Origin: Candidatus Endobugula sertula
Lineage (GTDB): Bacteria; Pseudomonadota; Gammaproteobacteria; Pseudomonadales; Cellvibrionaceae
Direction of reading: 5' to 3'
Assembly (NCBI GenBank): GCA_001723645.1
Contig: MDLC01000033.1
Span: forward strand, 1 to 35,810
Length of the DNA stretch: 35,810 bases
The notes under the pieces were generated by a model. That model worked only from the letters and a program-made list of their open reading frames with translations. It had not been told where the DNA came from and ran no database searches. Below are positions 1 through 10,327 of the stretch, in pieces. Each line of letters opens with the position of its first letter. Positions within the stretch are counted from its first letter, which is position 1. A program made the position numbers and the translations under genes.

Positions 1-123
1 CCAGTAAAAATTAGTGAAAAACTAACATGACTTGGATACCCATACTTGCGCTAGGTGGTGGTTCGTTCATCGCTTACCCTATTATTTGGCTTATGTGAAG
101 AAAATCGGGCTATTTTTATAAAA

Positions 124-552
124 TTATATAAATATCCCGCGCTCAGAAAAAAAGCTTTTAGCATCATCAAAAGGAGGTTTGTGTGCACGCGGAGTATCAC
201 TATATCCGATAAAATTACCTTTCCACTTAGGAATCCACTTTAATAGAAATGGCTTAGAAAAAGACATAGGAATTAACATTTCAGCATACCCTTCAGGGTA
301 CACATTGCCTGAAAAATCTTCTGGAGGATAATATTCTATAAATCTAACATTTATTGGATCTACATGAGAAAGTTCTTTAAAATATATCTCCGTTGCAATT
401 TGCTCTGTTCTCATGCCAATATATTCATGCTCCCCTTCGATAACGGGTTGTCTTACTAATACCCAGTGATATTCACCACATTTTCCTGTTTGATACTCGT
501 AAAAGCATGGGAAACAACCTCTCAAATTTTCAGCTTCACATTTAATATACAT
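124..552 (-). CDS. Hypothetical protein, 142 aa
   Basis: I do not recognise this protein. The ATG at 552 follows a good ribosome binding site (GAGGA, about 5 bases upstream), and the gene begins 33 bases after the stop of the preceding minus-strand gene, so the two are probably co-transcribed. There is no signal peptide or membrane segment. The N-terminal part has four cysteines (near residues 5, 13, 17 and 25), including a CFPCF pair, and the rest is rich in aromatic residues and prolines with acidic stretches. It lies downstream of the large exported proteins, which could suit an accessory or immunity role, but that is only a positional guess. Confidence 0.6.
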   Translation of the reverse strand: MYIKCEAENLRGCFPCFYEYQTGKCGEYHWVLVRQPVIEGEHEYIGMRTEQIATEIYFKELSHVDPINVRFIEYYPPEDFSGNVYPEGYAEMLIPMSFSKPFLLKWIPKWKGNFIGYSDTPRAHKPPFDDAKSFFSERGIFI

Positions 553-585
553 TCTGTCCTCGGTAAATATTCTATTAATGAATTT

Positions 586-1293
586 TTAGCGTGTTTTTCC
601 TACAAGTTCAATATCATCTTTTGTATATTCCAAAAAAATTTGAACGTCGTTACCACTTGAAAAATAATAGCCTCGATCTGACTTTTCTATGCTTACTACC
701 TTTTGAGTAATTTTATTCAATGATTCTGCATATCCAATGGGTTGATTAGTTTTAGATCGTACCTCGAAAGCATTGCCATAGTTATCAACCATCGAGATAA
801 AATATATATCAACATCTACCGTTTTATTTCTTTCATTTAAGTTGTATGCCTTACCATATAATCTATAATCTGGACCAAATATAGCATCTACTTTTTGAAG
901 TTTGAAAGGTGTAATACCCGAAAAAAAGATATGATTTTCACCATTGTCACGAAAATCAAACCCGCCCATACTTCTAGCCATAACCCTGTAACTGGAAGAT
1001 AAGTGATGATCTACAGAATCTAGATATACCGAACTAATTACGTCCTCTACCGAATAGGTTTCTTTTTTAACTTCAGTACTATTCTCTGTAACGGGAAAAA
1101 TAATGGTGCTATTGTTAATTATATTCTGATTATTAATCGTACTATCCGTAACACTATTAACAAAATCTGTGTCTGAATCATCGACGAAAAAAGTGTCTAA
1201 GCCACCGATTACTGCAATGCATATACCTGTTATAGTGATCTTATTACGGATAGACAATGTACAAAAACGTTGCAAAATAGTTTTTGGGAACAT
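586..1293 (-). CDS. Hypothetical membrane-anchored protein, 235 aa
   Basis: No family is recognised. I chose the ATG at 1293 because GAGG lies about 8 bases upstream; an in-frame TTG at 1332 is possible but has no such site. Residues of about 18-34 form one hydrophobic helix (TITGICIAVIGG region), preceded by basic residues, so a type II membrane anchor or an uncleaved signal is likely. A low-complexity Asn/Thr/Ser/Asp-rich linker follows, then a soluble domain of about 150 residues with alternating beta-like segments. The next gene follows after 33 bases. The arrangement resembles an anchored periplasmic or surface domain of unknown role. Confidence 0.6.
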   Translation of the reverse strand: MFPKTILQRFCTLSIRNKITITGICIAVIGGLDTFFVDDSDTDFVNSVTDSTINNQNIINNSTIIFPVTENSTEVKKETYSVEDVISSVYLDSVDHHLSSSYRVMARSMGGFDFRDNGENHIFFSGITPFKLQKVDAIFGPDYRLYGKAYNLNERNKTVDVDIYFISMVDNYGNAFEVRSKTNQPIGYAESLNKITQKVVSIEKSDRGYYFSSGNDVQIFLEYTKDDIELVGKTR

Positions 1294-1778
1294 ATACGTC
1301 GCCTCGATGTTATATGATTGTAGCTCTTTCAATTAACGATTTTTCACTCTCTGAACCACTATTACCACAAATAATACTGTTTTTTTATACAGTATATTTA
1401 ATGATTTCAGACTGATCAATAAATATTTGATAGGATTATGAGTGGACGCCTATTTCTAAGAGTTAATTGGAAGGATATGTTGCTCTTTAAAAAGAGCGCT
1501 AACCGTTGAAAGTTAGATAGTTTTGTTGTAAGCAAAAGAGTTTATTTTTAATTAAATCAGACATTTAGGGATTTATCTTGTTTTGAAGAGTTAGTTGGAC
1601 GTCCAATAAATATAAGTTGCTTTTGATTATATTTAGGGTGATTTACCATATAGGGTAAATCTTGAGAAATAAAGCCATCTGAAAACGCCCATCTTCAATA
1701 ACATAATCACTCATTGATTGGCCTGTGTAGGTTCAACACGCTGCTATAAACACTAAACAGGTTTAAAGAATAACCCCG
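1294..1778. other. Gene-free interval with four inverted repeats
   Basis: About 485 bases with no convincing ORF on either strand. It is strongly A+T-rich and holds four compact inverted repeats: ATACTGT/ACAGTAT (1374-1395, 8-base loop), GCTCTTT/AAAGAGC (1482-1497, 2-base loop), the perfect 12-base palindrome TTGGACGTCCAA (1595-1606) and GATTTACC/GGTAAATC (1640-1661, 6-base loop). None has a long T-run, so they are not obvious intrinsic terminators. They could be protein-binding palindromes or structured RNA upstream of the 235-residue gene. Confidence 0.5.
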
Positions 1779-1797
1779 TTATTGAACAGCGGGGTTA
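1771..1797 (-). terminator. Hairpin over the stop codon of the FG-GAP fragment
   Basis: On the minus strand TAACCCCG pairs with CGGGGTTA (8 bp, 11-base loop that contains the TAA stop), followed by TTCTTT. The stem is strong but the T-run is poor, so this is a possible terminator or an mRNA-end stabilising stem. Confidence 0.45.
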
Positions 1798-2444
1798 AGG
1801 GGCTCGGCGTCGTCTAAGGTGTTAACGCCGTCGTTATCCCAGTCAGTGCCGAGAGAGATAATTCTGACACTACCACCATTGTTGGCCATGATATCATCTC
1901 TGGGAACACCAATAATCACATCGCCTAAGCCATCACCATTAATGTCGCCACCACCACTGACAGAATGACCAAACTTGTCTTCTGCTCTACCATCCCGGAA
2001 GGTGAATAGCAGTGATCCATTGGTACCCGAGAATAAACTTGCACTCCCCGATGCATTAGGGTCTGTTGCGTCTGCCCCCACAATGATATCTGGTACACCG
2101 TCACCATTAGTATCACCAGCACCACTGACCGAGGTACCAAATCTATCTCCAGCTGCATTACCATTAAGGGTATACAGCATTGCTCCGGTGTTACCAACAA
2201 CAACGTGCGCACTACCGGAGTTTGAACCATTAGGATCAGCATAGATGGCACCAATGACCATATCGTCATAGCCGTCGTTATTAATATCACCGATACCACT
2301 TACAGAAGCACCAAAGCCATCGCCTGCGCCACCATTAATGGTGTAGAGGACATTTCCGAACCTTCCTGAAAACACTCGCACACTAACGGACGCAAAACCA
2401 TTGTTATCATCCAGGTAGGCACCCACAGCAATATCATCGCGCAA
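1779..2444 (-). pseudogene. C-terminal FG-GAP/integrin-like repeat part of a split secreted protein
   Basis: This reading frame encodes at least three FG-GAP repeats of about 60 residues, each with a short calcium-type loop such as DINNDGYDD, DTNGDGVPD and DINGDGLGD followed by a V-I-G strand. Such repeats build beta-propellers, usually extracellular. It ends with a short DWDNDGVNTLDD calcium motif. It has no start of its own: read back across the gap to 2489, the frame continues LIRRLDPLRTDTDSDGLRDD, joining directly to the TSP3 repeats of the next fragment upstream. The break is an extra CT unit (AG on the coding strand) in the CTCTCT tract at 2493-2498. It is therefore the third piece of one gene running from 5411 to 1779. 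Confidence 0.75.
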
Positions 2445-2488
2445 ACCATCACTGTCGGTATCTGTACGTAATGGATCAAGGCGACGTA

Positions 2489-3355
2489 TTAACTCTCTTC
2501 ACCATCACCGAGAGTATCACCGTCAGTATCATACTTGGTAGGATCAGTACCTCTCTCTAACTCTTTATCGTTGGGAATTAAATCATTGTCACTATCATCT
2601 TCAACGACTCTTGGATCCGAGCCAATGAGCACCTCACCTCCATCATTGGAACCATCACCATCTGTATCGGAGTTAAGTGGATCAGTAAAATACAAGACCA
2701 CTTCTTTACCATCAAGCAGGCCGTCTGCGTCCGTATCCGCAATAAGGATATTTGTTCCCCTCGTCACTTCTTCATCATCACGTAAACCATCATCATCAGT
2801 ATCTAATTTAAGCGGATTACTCCCTAGATTAGATTCTTCCAAATCGGATAAGCCATCAAAGTCGGAATCAAAATAAAGCGGATCAGTACCCTGAACAAAC
2901 TCCGTTTTATCGTCAACGCCATCATTATCAGAATCAGTATTATTTAAGTCTGTTCCAAGTAATGATTCGCGAAAATCATCTAAGCCATCGCCATCAGAAT
3001 CTGTACTATCAATATTACTAAAGTAAATATTCGTTTCTTGATCATCGCTCAAACCATCTTGATCACTATCAGGTTGCACAGTGAAGACTTTTTCTGTGAC
3101 GGAAGCATTACCTGCCCAATCAATTGCCCGAGCAGAGAGTGATAAATCGCTTGCATCAGCATCAATTGACAGTTGCATCACATAAGGTGACTGGTTATCA
3201 ATAAATGCAAGCTGTCCATTGACAGTAAACTCGACACGCTGCACAGCAAGGTCATCTTGGGCATCGATTAGCACAGCAATCGTAGAGCCTTGTGCAATAG
3301 AGTCTGTAAGCCGTCGGTTGAACAATATTGACCGAAGGTGCTTGGCCTCGCTCAT
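2489..3355 (-). pseudogene. Middle part (Ig-like domain plus TSP3 calcium repeats) of the split secreted protein
   Basis: After about 15 out-of-frame residues the frame encodes one Ig/Big-type domain (from TDSIAQGSTIAVLIDAQDD to the VFTVQPDSD region), then about eight thrombospondin type 3-like repeats, each with DxDxDGxxD or similar and the spacing G-T/S-D-P. These bind calcium and form rigid stalks in exported proteins. The preceding frame carries the start of the same Ig domain (APSVNIVQP), so a frameshift lies near 3300-3320. At the other end the frame stops just after GDGEE because of a two-base shift at 2493-2498. As written, the piece has no credible start codon or signal peptide and is unlikely to be translated alone. 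Confidence 0.75.
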
Positions 3356-5411
3356 CTGTCACTCTCCTATACTGGCCAATAAATAATTTTGTTATTCCCT
3401 CTAAACTGTAATCATTGGTAGGGCCTGACATTTGTTTAGTGGTATAAACATATTGGTTATCTGCAGCGATACCCGTTCCACCAAAACCAGTATTAAGAGG
3501 TGTAAAATCTATAATTCCTTGGAAAACAATATTGTTAGGGTCAGCGCCATTCATATAAGCAACAGCATTAGAGAAACTTTGATCTGTAAACAGCACCAAG
3601 CCATCACGAATCACTACATCACGGGGGTTAATATTACCATCAACTGCAGATTCAACGGGAGCTGATAGATCTATAATATTAAATACCCTATACCCAGAAC
3701 CAGCCATTGGGATATAGGCATAGCTGTTTTGCACCAACACATCTTTTGGCTGGCTGAGCGGTGTTCTCGAAAGAATATTTAAACTTCTTACATCACTGAC
3801 ATCCATTAATAAAAGCTCGGATGTCGCAATCATTGCCAAGCGTGACCCTTCGACGGAAACGCCTTTTAATTTCCCTAAATCTGAAACCATAGTCACCAAG
3901 AAAGGGTTGTCAGGATCAACAATATTGATGATAAATAAACCACCTTCATCATCTGCAACATAGAGGTGTTGGAAGTTAAAATCGATATCGCGTGCAAAAC
4001 CGCGAGTATCCAATGAACTTCTTAATACAGGAGATGAAGGATCTGAGGCATCAATAATTTTGATGCCCGCTTCGCCATCTGCGAGGTACACTAAATTACC
4101 CGAAACTTTTACATCAATCGCTGTACCATCAGTATCTAGCTGACCAATAATCAATGGGGCGCTACGATCAGTCACATCAATAATAACCAGCCCTGCACTA
4201 CCTGCCGCAACATAAGCATAATTGCCTTGAACATCCACATTATTGGCATAACCAGGAATATCAATGGCCGAAAGTGCAACAGGATTAAAACGTTCTACCT
4301 CAACCGTAATCGTATCGCTATAGCCATTATTGCTTGCCGTGATAGTTGTCGTACCACCCGTGCCGCCAAAAATTTCGCCGTCAGTAGTACCAAAGCTAGC
4401 AATACTTAAATCTGCAGAGTTATAGGTGGTGCCCAAAGAAGAAGAGGTAATATCTATCGTTCCACCATCAATTAAATGGCCTGTTACAGAAATAGAGTCA
4501 CTGACTTCGGTATCCACACCATTGAAGACTAATTTTAGCGTTTCCGGCGAAACGGTAATAGACTCTAAGGCATTGGGCAAATCAAAACTCAAGTTATCAG
4601 TGGGGTCTGTAGCCAAGTCAATCTCTAAGCCATCAAAAAAACCATCGCCATCTGTATCGGCTAACAATGGATTGGTAATAAACCCATCCACACCAGCAAC
4701 GAGTTCTTCATTATCTGTGATACCATCACCATCACGGTCTTCAAATGCATCGACAGGGTCGTTGGGATCAAGGCCGTTTGCCACTTCATAACTATCGGGC
4801 AAGCCATCACCATCCATATCACCACTTAATGCTGCGGTTACCAAAATTGAAGCAACTGCTCCCTCAAGACGTGCGGTAATTAATACACGATCACTGCTAT
4901 TGGCTTGCAAACCGCCATTTTCATCAACAGAAATAATTGCTGGGTTAGATGAAGTAAAGTTAATACCATTGGAGGCGTTTAATTCAGGGGAAAACGAACC
5001 ATCACTAAACGCTGCACGTACCGATAGTTGCGTGGTTAATTGATCGGATGAAAGGGAAAGATTATCCTCATTATCAAAATTGAGGGAAACAGGAATCGCA
5101 GCAGGGTCATCAAAGAAAATACCTTCAACCACACTCAGGTTATTATTGTTTAGAGTAAAAAATTCACTTTGGCCTGATGTGGTCACACCATCATTGACAC
5201 AAGTCGCACGGGCACGCACACGCCCCATAAATGAGGGCACATTATCCATACGCCAGGAACCGTCCGACTGTACTTGTACCGTACGGTTCATAATATTCAC
5301 CGTACAATGTTCATCAACATCCATCGCAAATGCCGAGTGCGACCCCAACATCACACTACATAAGCCTAGAAAATAAACTATGTGGTCTTTACTCTTTTTT
5401 ATTATTCCCAT
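3252..5411 (-). pseudogene. N-terminal part of the split secreted protein: signal peptide, Big-like, TSP3 and LVIVD repeats
   Basis: The start at 5411 gives MGIIKKSK followed by a hydrophobic signal ending near SHSAFA; AGGGTGAT lies just upstream. Then come beta-sandwich segments (about residues 30-190, including a Big-like stretch), calcium loops DMDGDGLPD, DRDGDGITD and DTDGDGFFD (about 200-270), a second Big-like domain, and from about residue 385 to 640 roughly six LVIVD repeats (motifs such as LVIIDVTD, IKIIDASDP, LFIINIVDP) that should form a propeller. The ORF ends in a non-homologous tail after APSVNIVQP, where the frame should shift near 3310 into the next piece. The undisrupted protein would be about 1,200 residues, exported and probably surface-located. 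Its binding target is unknown. Confidence 0.8.
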
Positions 5412-5548
5412 TACGATCACCCTGACTATCAATCATCACTGATATTTAGTTTAATTTGATATTTTTTATTAACCCGAGAATGCAACTCGCAAGTGCAACG
5501 GTATATTCACGATTATTTTTACAACATAGGCATATACTGAATTTTTTA

Positions 5549-5710
5549 TTAGCTACATAATACATCAGCACCTAATTTTGAGAAATGATCAATCATTGCT
5601 GCTGTTCTTTCATTAATATCATCATTAACTGCTTGCGTAACTGAGTCTTTTGCTTGCTTAGCCTTTATTGCAAATATGCCCAAACAAATTGCCGTTAAAC
5701 GCTTTCCCAT
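5549..5710 (-). CDS. Small hypothetical protein, 53 aa, after the orphan RHS tip
   Basis: The ATG at 5710 has GAAGG about 10 bases upstream and lies 38 bases after the stop of the RHS-tip ORF. A longer in-frame version starting at 5779 would overlap that ORF and is less likely. The peptide has a short basic N-terminus, a hydrophobic stretch of about 9 residues and a helical C-terminal part (NDDINERTAAMIDHFSKLG). In RHS loci a small gene immediately after a tip is often an immunity gene. Here that is only positional inference, and the sequence matches no immunity family I know. Confidence 0.45.
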   Translation of the reverse strand: MGKRLTAICLGIFAIKAKQAKDSVTQAVNDDINERTAAMIDHFSKLGADVLCS

Positions 5711-5748
5711 TCTAGTGCACCCTTCTGAGCCTCCATTTCTACCTATAT

Positions 5749-6267
5749 TTATTGTGCCCCTAAAGCTATTGCACCGCACATCCCAGGAATAGGTATATTT
5801 CCCGTATAACTAATACTGATATCAGCCATTAAATTTTCAGCCCATTCTTCATCTGTACAAGTATCTTTGCAATTAGCTGAAAAGGTGAACTGTGCGCTTC
5901 CAGCAGCAGTAACATTTAAATTAACTTGACCACCGTCGGTATTAAATCCATGAGGGCTAATATTAACATTAAAATTTTGAACCTGAGGAGGTATCCCCCA
6001 TGAGCCAACAATTTCTAATCCCCACGGATCAGAATATGTCAATGGATTAGATTCAACATAAGCATAGGTGTTAAGCCCACCTTTTAGACCAATTGGATCA
6101 GCGGTAATGTAACACCCTCTCTTAGCATCTCGATAACGATGCCAATTCCAGTCTAAACCACTTTCAGCATCATAGTAGTTGCCCGGAAACAATTTAACCG
6201 ACGCATCATAAATACAACAACCGCTACACCCCTGATAAACCCTAGGCTCATTCGCCGCAAAGCCCAA
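5749..6267 (-). CDS. Orphan RHS core C-terminus with variable tip, 172 aa
   Basis: Residues of about 28-80 contain the conserved end of an RHS core: [12 protein letters not shown], a [18 protein letters not shown] segment, then [19 protein letters not shown]. The remaining 90 residues form a unique tip with two cysteines spaced CKDTC and no nuclease, deaminase or ADP-ribosyltransferase motif that I can see. No YD-repeat body, DUF6531 region or signal peptide precedes it, so it looks like a displaced C-terminal cassette of the kind that accumulates behind complete rhs genes. It could recombine with the full RHS gene 370 bases upstream, whose core ends in the same motif. Whether it is expressed is doubtful: the first 27 residues look unrelated and no strong ribosome site is evident. 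Confidence 0.65.
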   Translation of the reverse strand: MGFAANEPRVYQGCSGCCIYDASVKLFPGNYYDAESGLDWNWHRYRDAKRGCYITADPIGLKGGLNTYAYVESNPLTYSDPWGLEIVGSWGIPPQVQNFNVNISPHGFNTDGGQVNLNVTAAGSAQFTFSANCKDTCTDEEWAENLMADISISYTGNIPIPGMCGAIALGAQ

Positions 6268-6381
6268 CCATTAACAAGGGTTAGACCTACATAAAATAGA
6301 TCAGTCCCCTTTACTCAAACTACTACAACTGATTCAAGCACGAACCTTTTGTTTGACGGTTTAATTTGATGACCCTCTGAT

Positions 6382-6621
6382 TTATTTATTTTGCCGTGAC
6401 AACACAACATATTTTTCTAACTTTTTAATGCTTGGAATTAAAACATACAGAACAATTGACAGAAGTATAATTCCAAGAATAACTTTGAAATAACTAGGAA
6501 TATGATACTGTTGGTTTACAATTAAATACTCAATACCAAAAATAATTGATAACGAAAATACAGTAACTAAAAGAGCTTTTAAGCACAACTCACCATAGCA
6601 CGCTAAAATTTTTTTATTCAT
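6382..6621 (-). CDS. Two-helix membrane protein, 79 aa, directly after the RHS gene
   Basis: The ATG at 6621 is 14 bases after the RHS stop, with a weak site (AGAG) upstream. Two hydrophobic helices (about residues 13-34 and 46-63) are separated by a short polar loop, with a basic C-terminal tail (KKLEKYVVLSRQNK). The tip of the adjacent RHS protein is hydrophobic and glycine-rich, so a small membrane partner or immunity protein would make sense, but I recognise no family. The coupling to the RHS gene is clear from spacing; the function is unknown. Confidence 0.6.
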   Translation of the reverse strand: MNKKILACYGELCLKALLVTVFSLSIIFGIEYLIVNQQYHIPSYFKVILGIILLSIVLYVLIPSIKKLEKYVVLSRQNK

Positions 6622-6635
6622 GCATTCAATACTCT

Positions 6636-9600
6636 TTACTGTTTCTTTTCACAATCGTCATTTTCACACAATGAAGCTAATAAGCTACCTACACCAACAC
6701 CCAATGCAATACCATAACCTGCCCATTTAGGCCAAGCAGCATCGCTTGGATCTGGAACCGCCACATCAGTGCCAATCCAACCACCAACGACACCTACTGC
6801 AGACCGACCATCAGGATCAAAATAAACTAGTGGATTGTTATACACATAACTATAGCTATTCGGCCCATCATCCAATCCAATCGGATCAGATTGTGTATAC
6901 CTTCCTGTTTTGGGATCGTAATACCGGAAGTAGTTGTAATGCAGCCCTGATTCTTGGTCAAAATACTGGCCCGCAAAACGCAAATTGTTTTCTATTAACG
7001 CCACTGTTTCGGTCGCATTACCAAAACTATCATAATTTCCCTCCCATACTACCACACCACTACTGTCAATAATCTGGTGTGCTGTACCTAGATGATCTTT
7101 GAGGTAGTGGTAGATGTTACCGTTTTCGATAAATCCTACCGGGGTGCTGCCCTCGATAAGATAGCGTCGAGTAGTGCCATTCGTCACTTCACCAATCAGT
7201 GCCGAGCCTGACCAATGAAATGTGGTGATACTATTTGTTATATTATTGGTTTTACTCCAGCGCCGCCCTAAAGGTCCGTAGGTATAGCTATAGTCAACCG
7301 AGGCAACTGTGTCAGGTTGGATATCCGTATAGCGTTGATAACCTATCATCTGATCAAGGCTGTTGTACTGATAACGCTCGATTGCACCAGTGAGTTTGTT
7401 AGTGACTGTGGTACGGTTACCATTGATATCGTAGGTATACTGATGGTAGTCGTTTTCAATTAATCGATTTGCCACATCAAGCTGTGCGTTGTGCTGTTGT
7501 CGGTTACCCAGAGCATCATAGGTATAATTTTCATCGGCACTGGTATTACTTGATTGTGTTTGTGTTAAACGACCTGTTCGGTCGTAGGTGTAGTCACGAG
7601 TTTCATCCGATACACCTTGCCATTGACTCAATCGGCTAGCTAAATCGTATTGATAACGGTGACTACGTTGACCAAGACCATGATGAATATCTGTTAGTTG
7701 ATTCGCACTATCGTAAGTATATGTACTAGGGGTAATATCACTGCGAGTTAACGCTGTTAAGCGGTTGATACTATCATAGGTATATTGGTAAGTATTACTG
7801 TTCGCCGCCATTTGTGTCAGTAAACCACGTTGGTTGTATTGTTGGGTTTGTAGTACACCTAAACTATTGAGTTGCGTGGGCTCGTTTTCTGTATTGTATT
7901 GGTACTGGTGCTGTTGACCATTGACAGTCATGGCCAATGTGCGACCAAAATCATCATAACTCACGTCCACCGTGCCAGTATTATTGGTGACACTGGTCAG
8001 TTCATCTCGAAGATTATAGGTATAAGTGTAGGTTTCTTCATCACCGACTTTTCGTTGCGTGAGGCGTTTGGCCGCATCATAACTATAGGTGGTCACAATA
8101 CCATCGGGACGTGTCATGGTGTTGATCAGATTATCGTTTCTATAGGTGTAGCTAAAGATTGTATCATCGTAAAATCTACGTTGCTGCAAACGACCAAAGT
8201 TATCATACTGATACCGCACTCGTTGTTGATTAGCGTTGGTTATTTCGGTCACCCGGTGTGCCTGGTCGTATTGATAGCTGGTCACATCACCATTACCATC
8301 GGTATAAGCAATCAAACGATCTTGTGCATCATAGGTATAATGGGTGGTTTCGCCTGCCGGGTTGGTTATCCGGATAACATTATTGACTTTGTCGTATTGG
8401 TATTGTGTGGTTCGGCCCAGTGCATCGGTCACAGTTAATGGCATGCCTTGGTTGTTATAACTGATGCGTGTTTGATGCCCGAGTGCATTGGTTACGGAAA
8501 GGAGATCACCATGAGGTGACCACTGCAGTTGATGGTTATTATTTTCCGGATCTTTGATGATGAGTGGTCTACCGTAGCTATCGTAGGTTATGGTAGTGAC
8601 TCGGCCACTACGGGAGGTGACGGTTAAGGGCCATGGTTTTGCACCATCATAGATTGTTGTCACCTTGCCCCTTGCATCGCTTGCGGTGAGACGGTTGCTA
8701 TATTGATCGTAGGTGTATTCGTATATTGTACCGCTAGGATCGGTTAGACGAGTGAGTAAACTATGGCTATTTCGACCATAAGTCGTGGTGCGCCCAACAG
8801 GTGCCTCTGTGCGTGAACGCTGTCCGGTCGCGTTATAGTGGTAACGCCACGACGAACCTTGACTATCAACCTTCGTTGCCAAACGGCGGTTAGTATCAAA
8901 TGTGTAATGGTAAGTGTTTTCCAGGTCCGTATAACTGGAAACCCGAGACCCGTTATAAGTGACTGATATTTCCACGACACCACTACCATCGGTGATGCCA
9001 GTCAGCTGTGAATACACATTACCATCACCTGAGGGTTGATACGTTTGGTACTCATAATGTCGAGTATTACCCAGCGGGTCCGTGACACCTGTCAGGTTTG
9101 CACGACTATCATAGGTATATGTCCACTCACGCCCTGAATGATCCGTAATTCTGGAGACCAGACCATTACTGTTATAGTAGTAGCTGATGATACGACCATG
9201 GGTGTCTTTTTGGCGAATAAGACGATCATCCAGACCATAATCGTAATGTATCAGATTGCCATGACGATCTGCTTTGGTTTGCAACTGACCGGATTCACGG
9301 TAAATGGTATAGCTGCCATCACGCTTTTGTAGGCGAGCCATACCATCCACTTGTCGTGTCACCACATCAAATAAGCCTGGACCCACAAAGCTACCGTCTG
9401 CCTGCTGACGATAAATATAGCGTTTGCCATTCGCTAATCTGCGTACATATTCTGCTACTTCAGTAATCACACCAGCGTTATTCTCGTAGCGCACAGTATA
9501 CACTAACCCTTGATCACAACTGGTTGTCCAACCATTACCTAACAAACCAATTCTTGGGTCATGGGAGTTAAACGTTCGGGTAACCGCTAATTGAGGACGA

Positions 9601-9894
9601 CCTTTTAGGACGATATCGGTTTCGCTCCAGTTGAATTTGCCAGTAGCAAGGTATACTGGAGAACCTGTACTGCAATCATTTTCGGGGTCATTTTTGCAAT
9701 CACCCCCCCTCGCAACTGCCAGAGGTATCATTAGCACTAGGCTGGTTCGTAGTTGCCGTATCATGGCCTTGATCCCAAGGGTAATGATAAGCAGAAACGG
9801 GAATAACGGCACATACTGTTAATACGACTCCTGATAGTATAGACGCTAGGGAAGTCTGTGCATTAGGTTGAGTGATTCGTTGAATAGATAACAT
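6636..9894 (-). pseudogene. Secreted DUF6531/RHS (YD-repeat) protein, frameshifted near its N-terminus
   Basis: The natural start is the ATG at 9894 (GGGAG upstream, 13 bases after the previous gene), giving a 64-residue leader with a signal segment that ends near VCAVIPVSA. The frame then meets a stop at 9700-9702 because the G tract at 9703-9709 (read on the minus strand) has seven Gs; with six it continues GSCEGG-DCKNDPEND into the main frame. After the shift come a DUF6531-type region (GSPVYLATGKFNW, VTRTFNSHD), more than twenty YD repeats (x-Y-x-Y-D), and the RHS core end with SDPIGLDDGPNSYSYV and FDPDG. The tip is only about 55 residues, hydrophobic and glycine-rich, with three cysteines at the end, and shows no known toxin domain. 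Such proteins fold into hollow shells. No VgrG or PAAR gene is nearby, so type VI delivery is not indicated. Confidence 0.85.
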
Positions 9895-9907
9895 TCTGGG
9901 CTCCCTG

Positions 9908-10315
9908 CTATGGTAATACGTGTGATTGAATACGTTGTGACGTTGCATTAAATTCGGCATTGATATCGTCATATTCCGCCTGCACATCGGGGTGCTCATT
10001 TAACCACTGTTGAATATCACTGTCATGCTGATTAGCCCAGTTCAGTACCTCAGCAGCGCTCACTCCCCTTTGCCGATAAATGTCTTCGATGATCTGTTGG
10101 GTTTCACTATCACCTGCCCATTGCTTATCTGGTGATGCATTTGCCGCCAATAATGCCAAGCGATCTTTCATACCATCCACCGTAGCGATACGCACTTCGA
10201 TGTCCATACGAATATATTCCTCAATGGTCAGCGCCTGGGCTGCAACGAGAGCAGATAATAGACTTGTTATCAGAAGACTGAGTAACGCTATACGTGTATT
10301 GTTTATAGTTAACAT
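9908..10315 (-). CDS. Small secreted protein, 135 aa, function unknown
   Basis: The start is clear: AGGAGA lies 8 bases before the ATG, 12 bases after the preceding gene's stop. The first 28 residues form a signal peptide (ALLSLLITSLLSALVAAQA). The mature part is about 107 residues, helical, acidic, without cysteine, and contains the stretch NWANQHDSDIQQWLNEHPD. It sits between the giant repeat protein and the RHS protein, 13 bases from the latter, so it is probably made with them and may act as a periplasmic chaperone or assembly factor. I recognise no family. Confidence 0.75.
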   Translation of the reverse strand: MLTINNTRIALLSLLITSLLSALVAAQALTIEEYIRMDIEVRIATVDGMKDRLALLAANASPDKQWAGDSETQQIIEDIYRQRGVSAAEVLNWANQHDSDIQQWLNEHPDVQAEYDDINAEFNATSQRIQSHVLP

Positions 10316-10327
10316 ATTGTTATTCTC

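Noticed and set aside
2489-4800. Regular short repeats in the TSP3 region as a CRISPR or satellite array
   Set aside because: The periodicity follows codons for DxDxDGxxD; copies differ in sequence and spacing, and no conserved direct repeat with unique spacers exists.
7872-8438. Long plus-strand open frame inside the RHS gene
   Set aside because: It is the mirror of regular YD-repeat codons; the minus-strand frame has clear homology and this one has a biased, repetitive composition without a ribosome site.
6636-9894. Type VI secretion effector assignment for the RHS protein
   Set aside because: It has its own signal peptide, no PAAR domain, and no vgrG, hcp or adaptor gene is nearby; the tip has no toxin motif.
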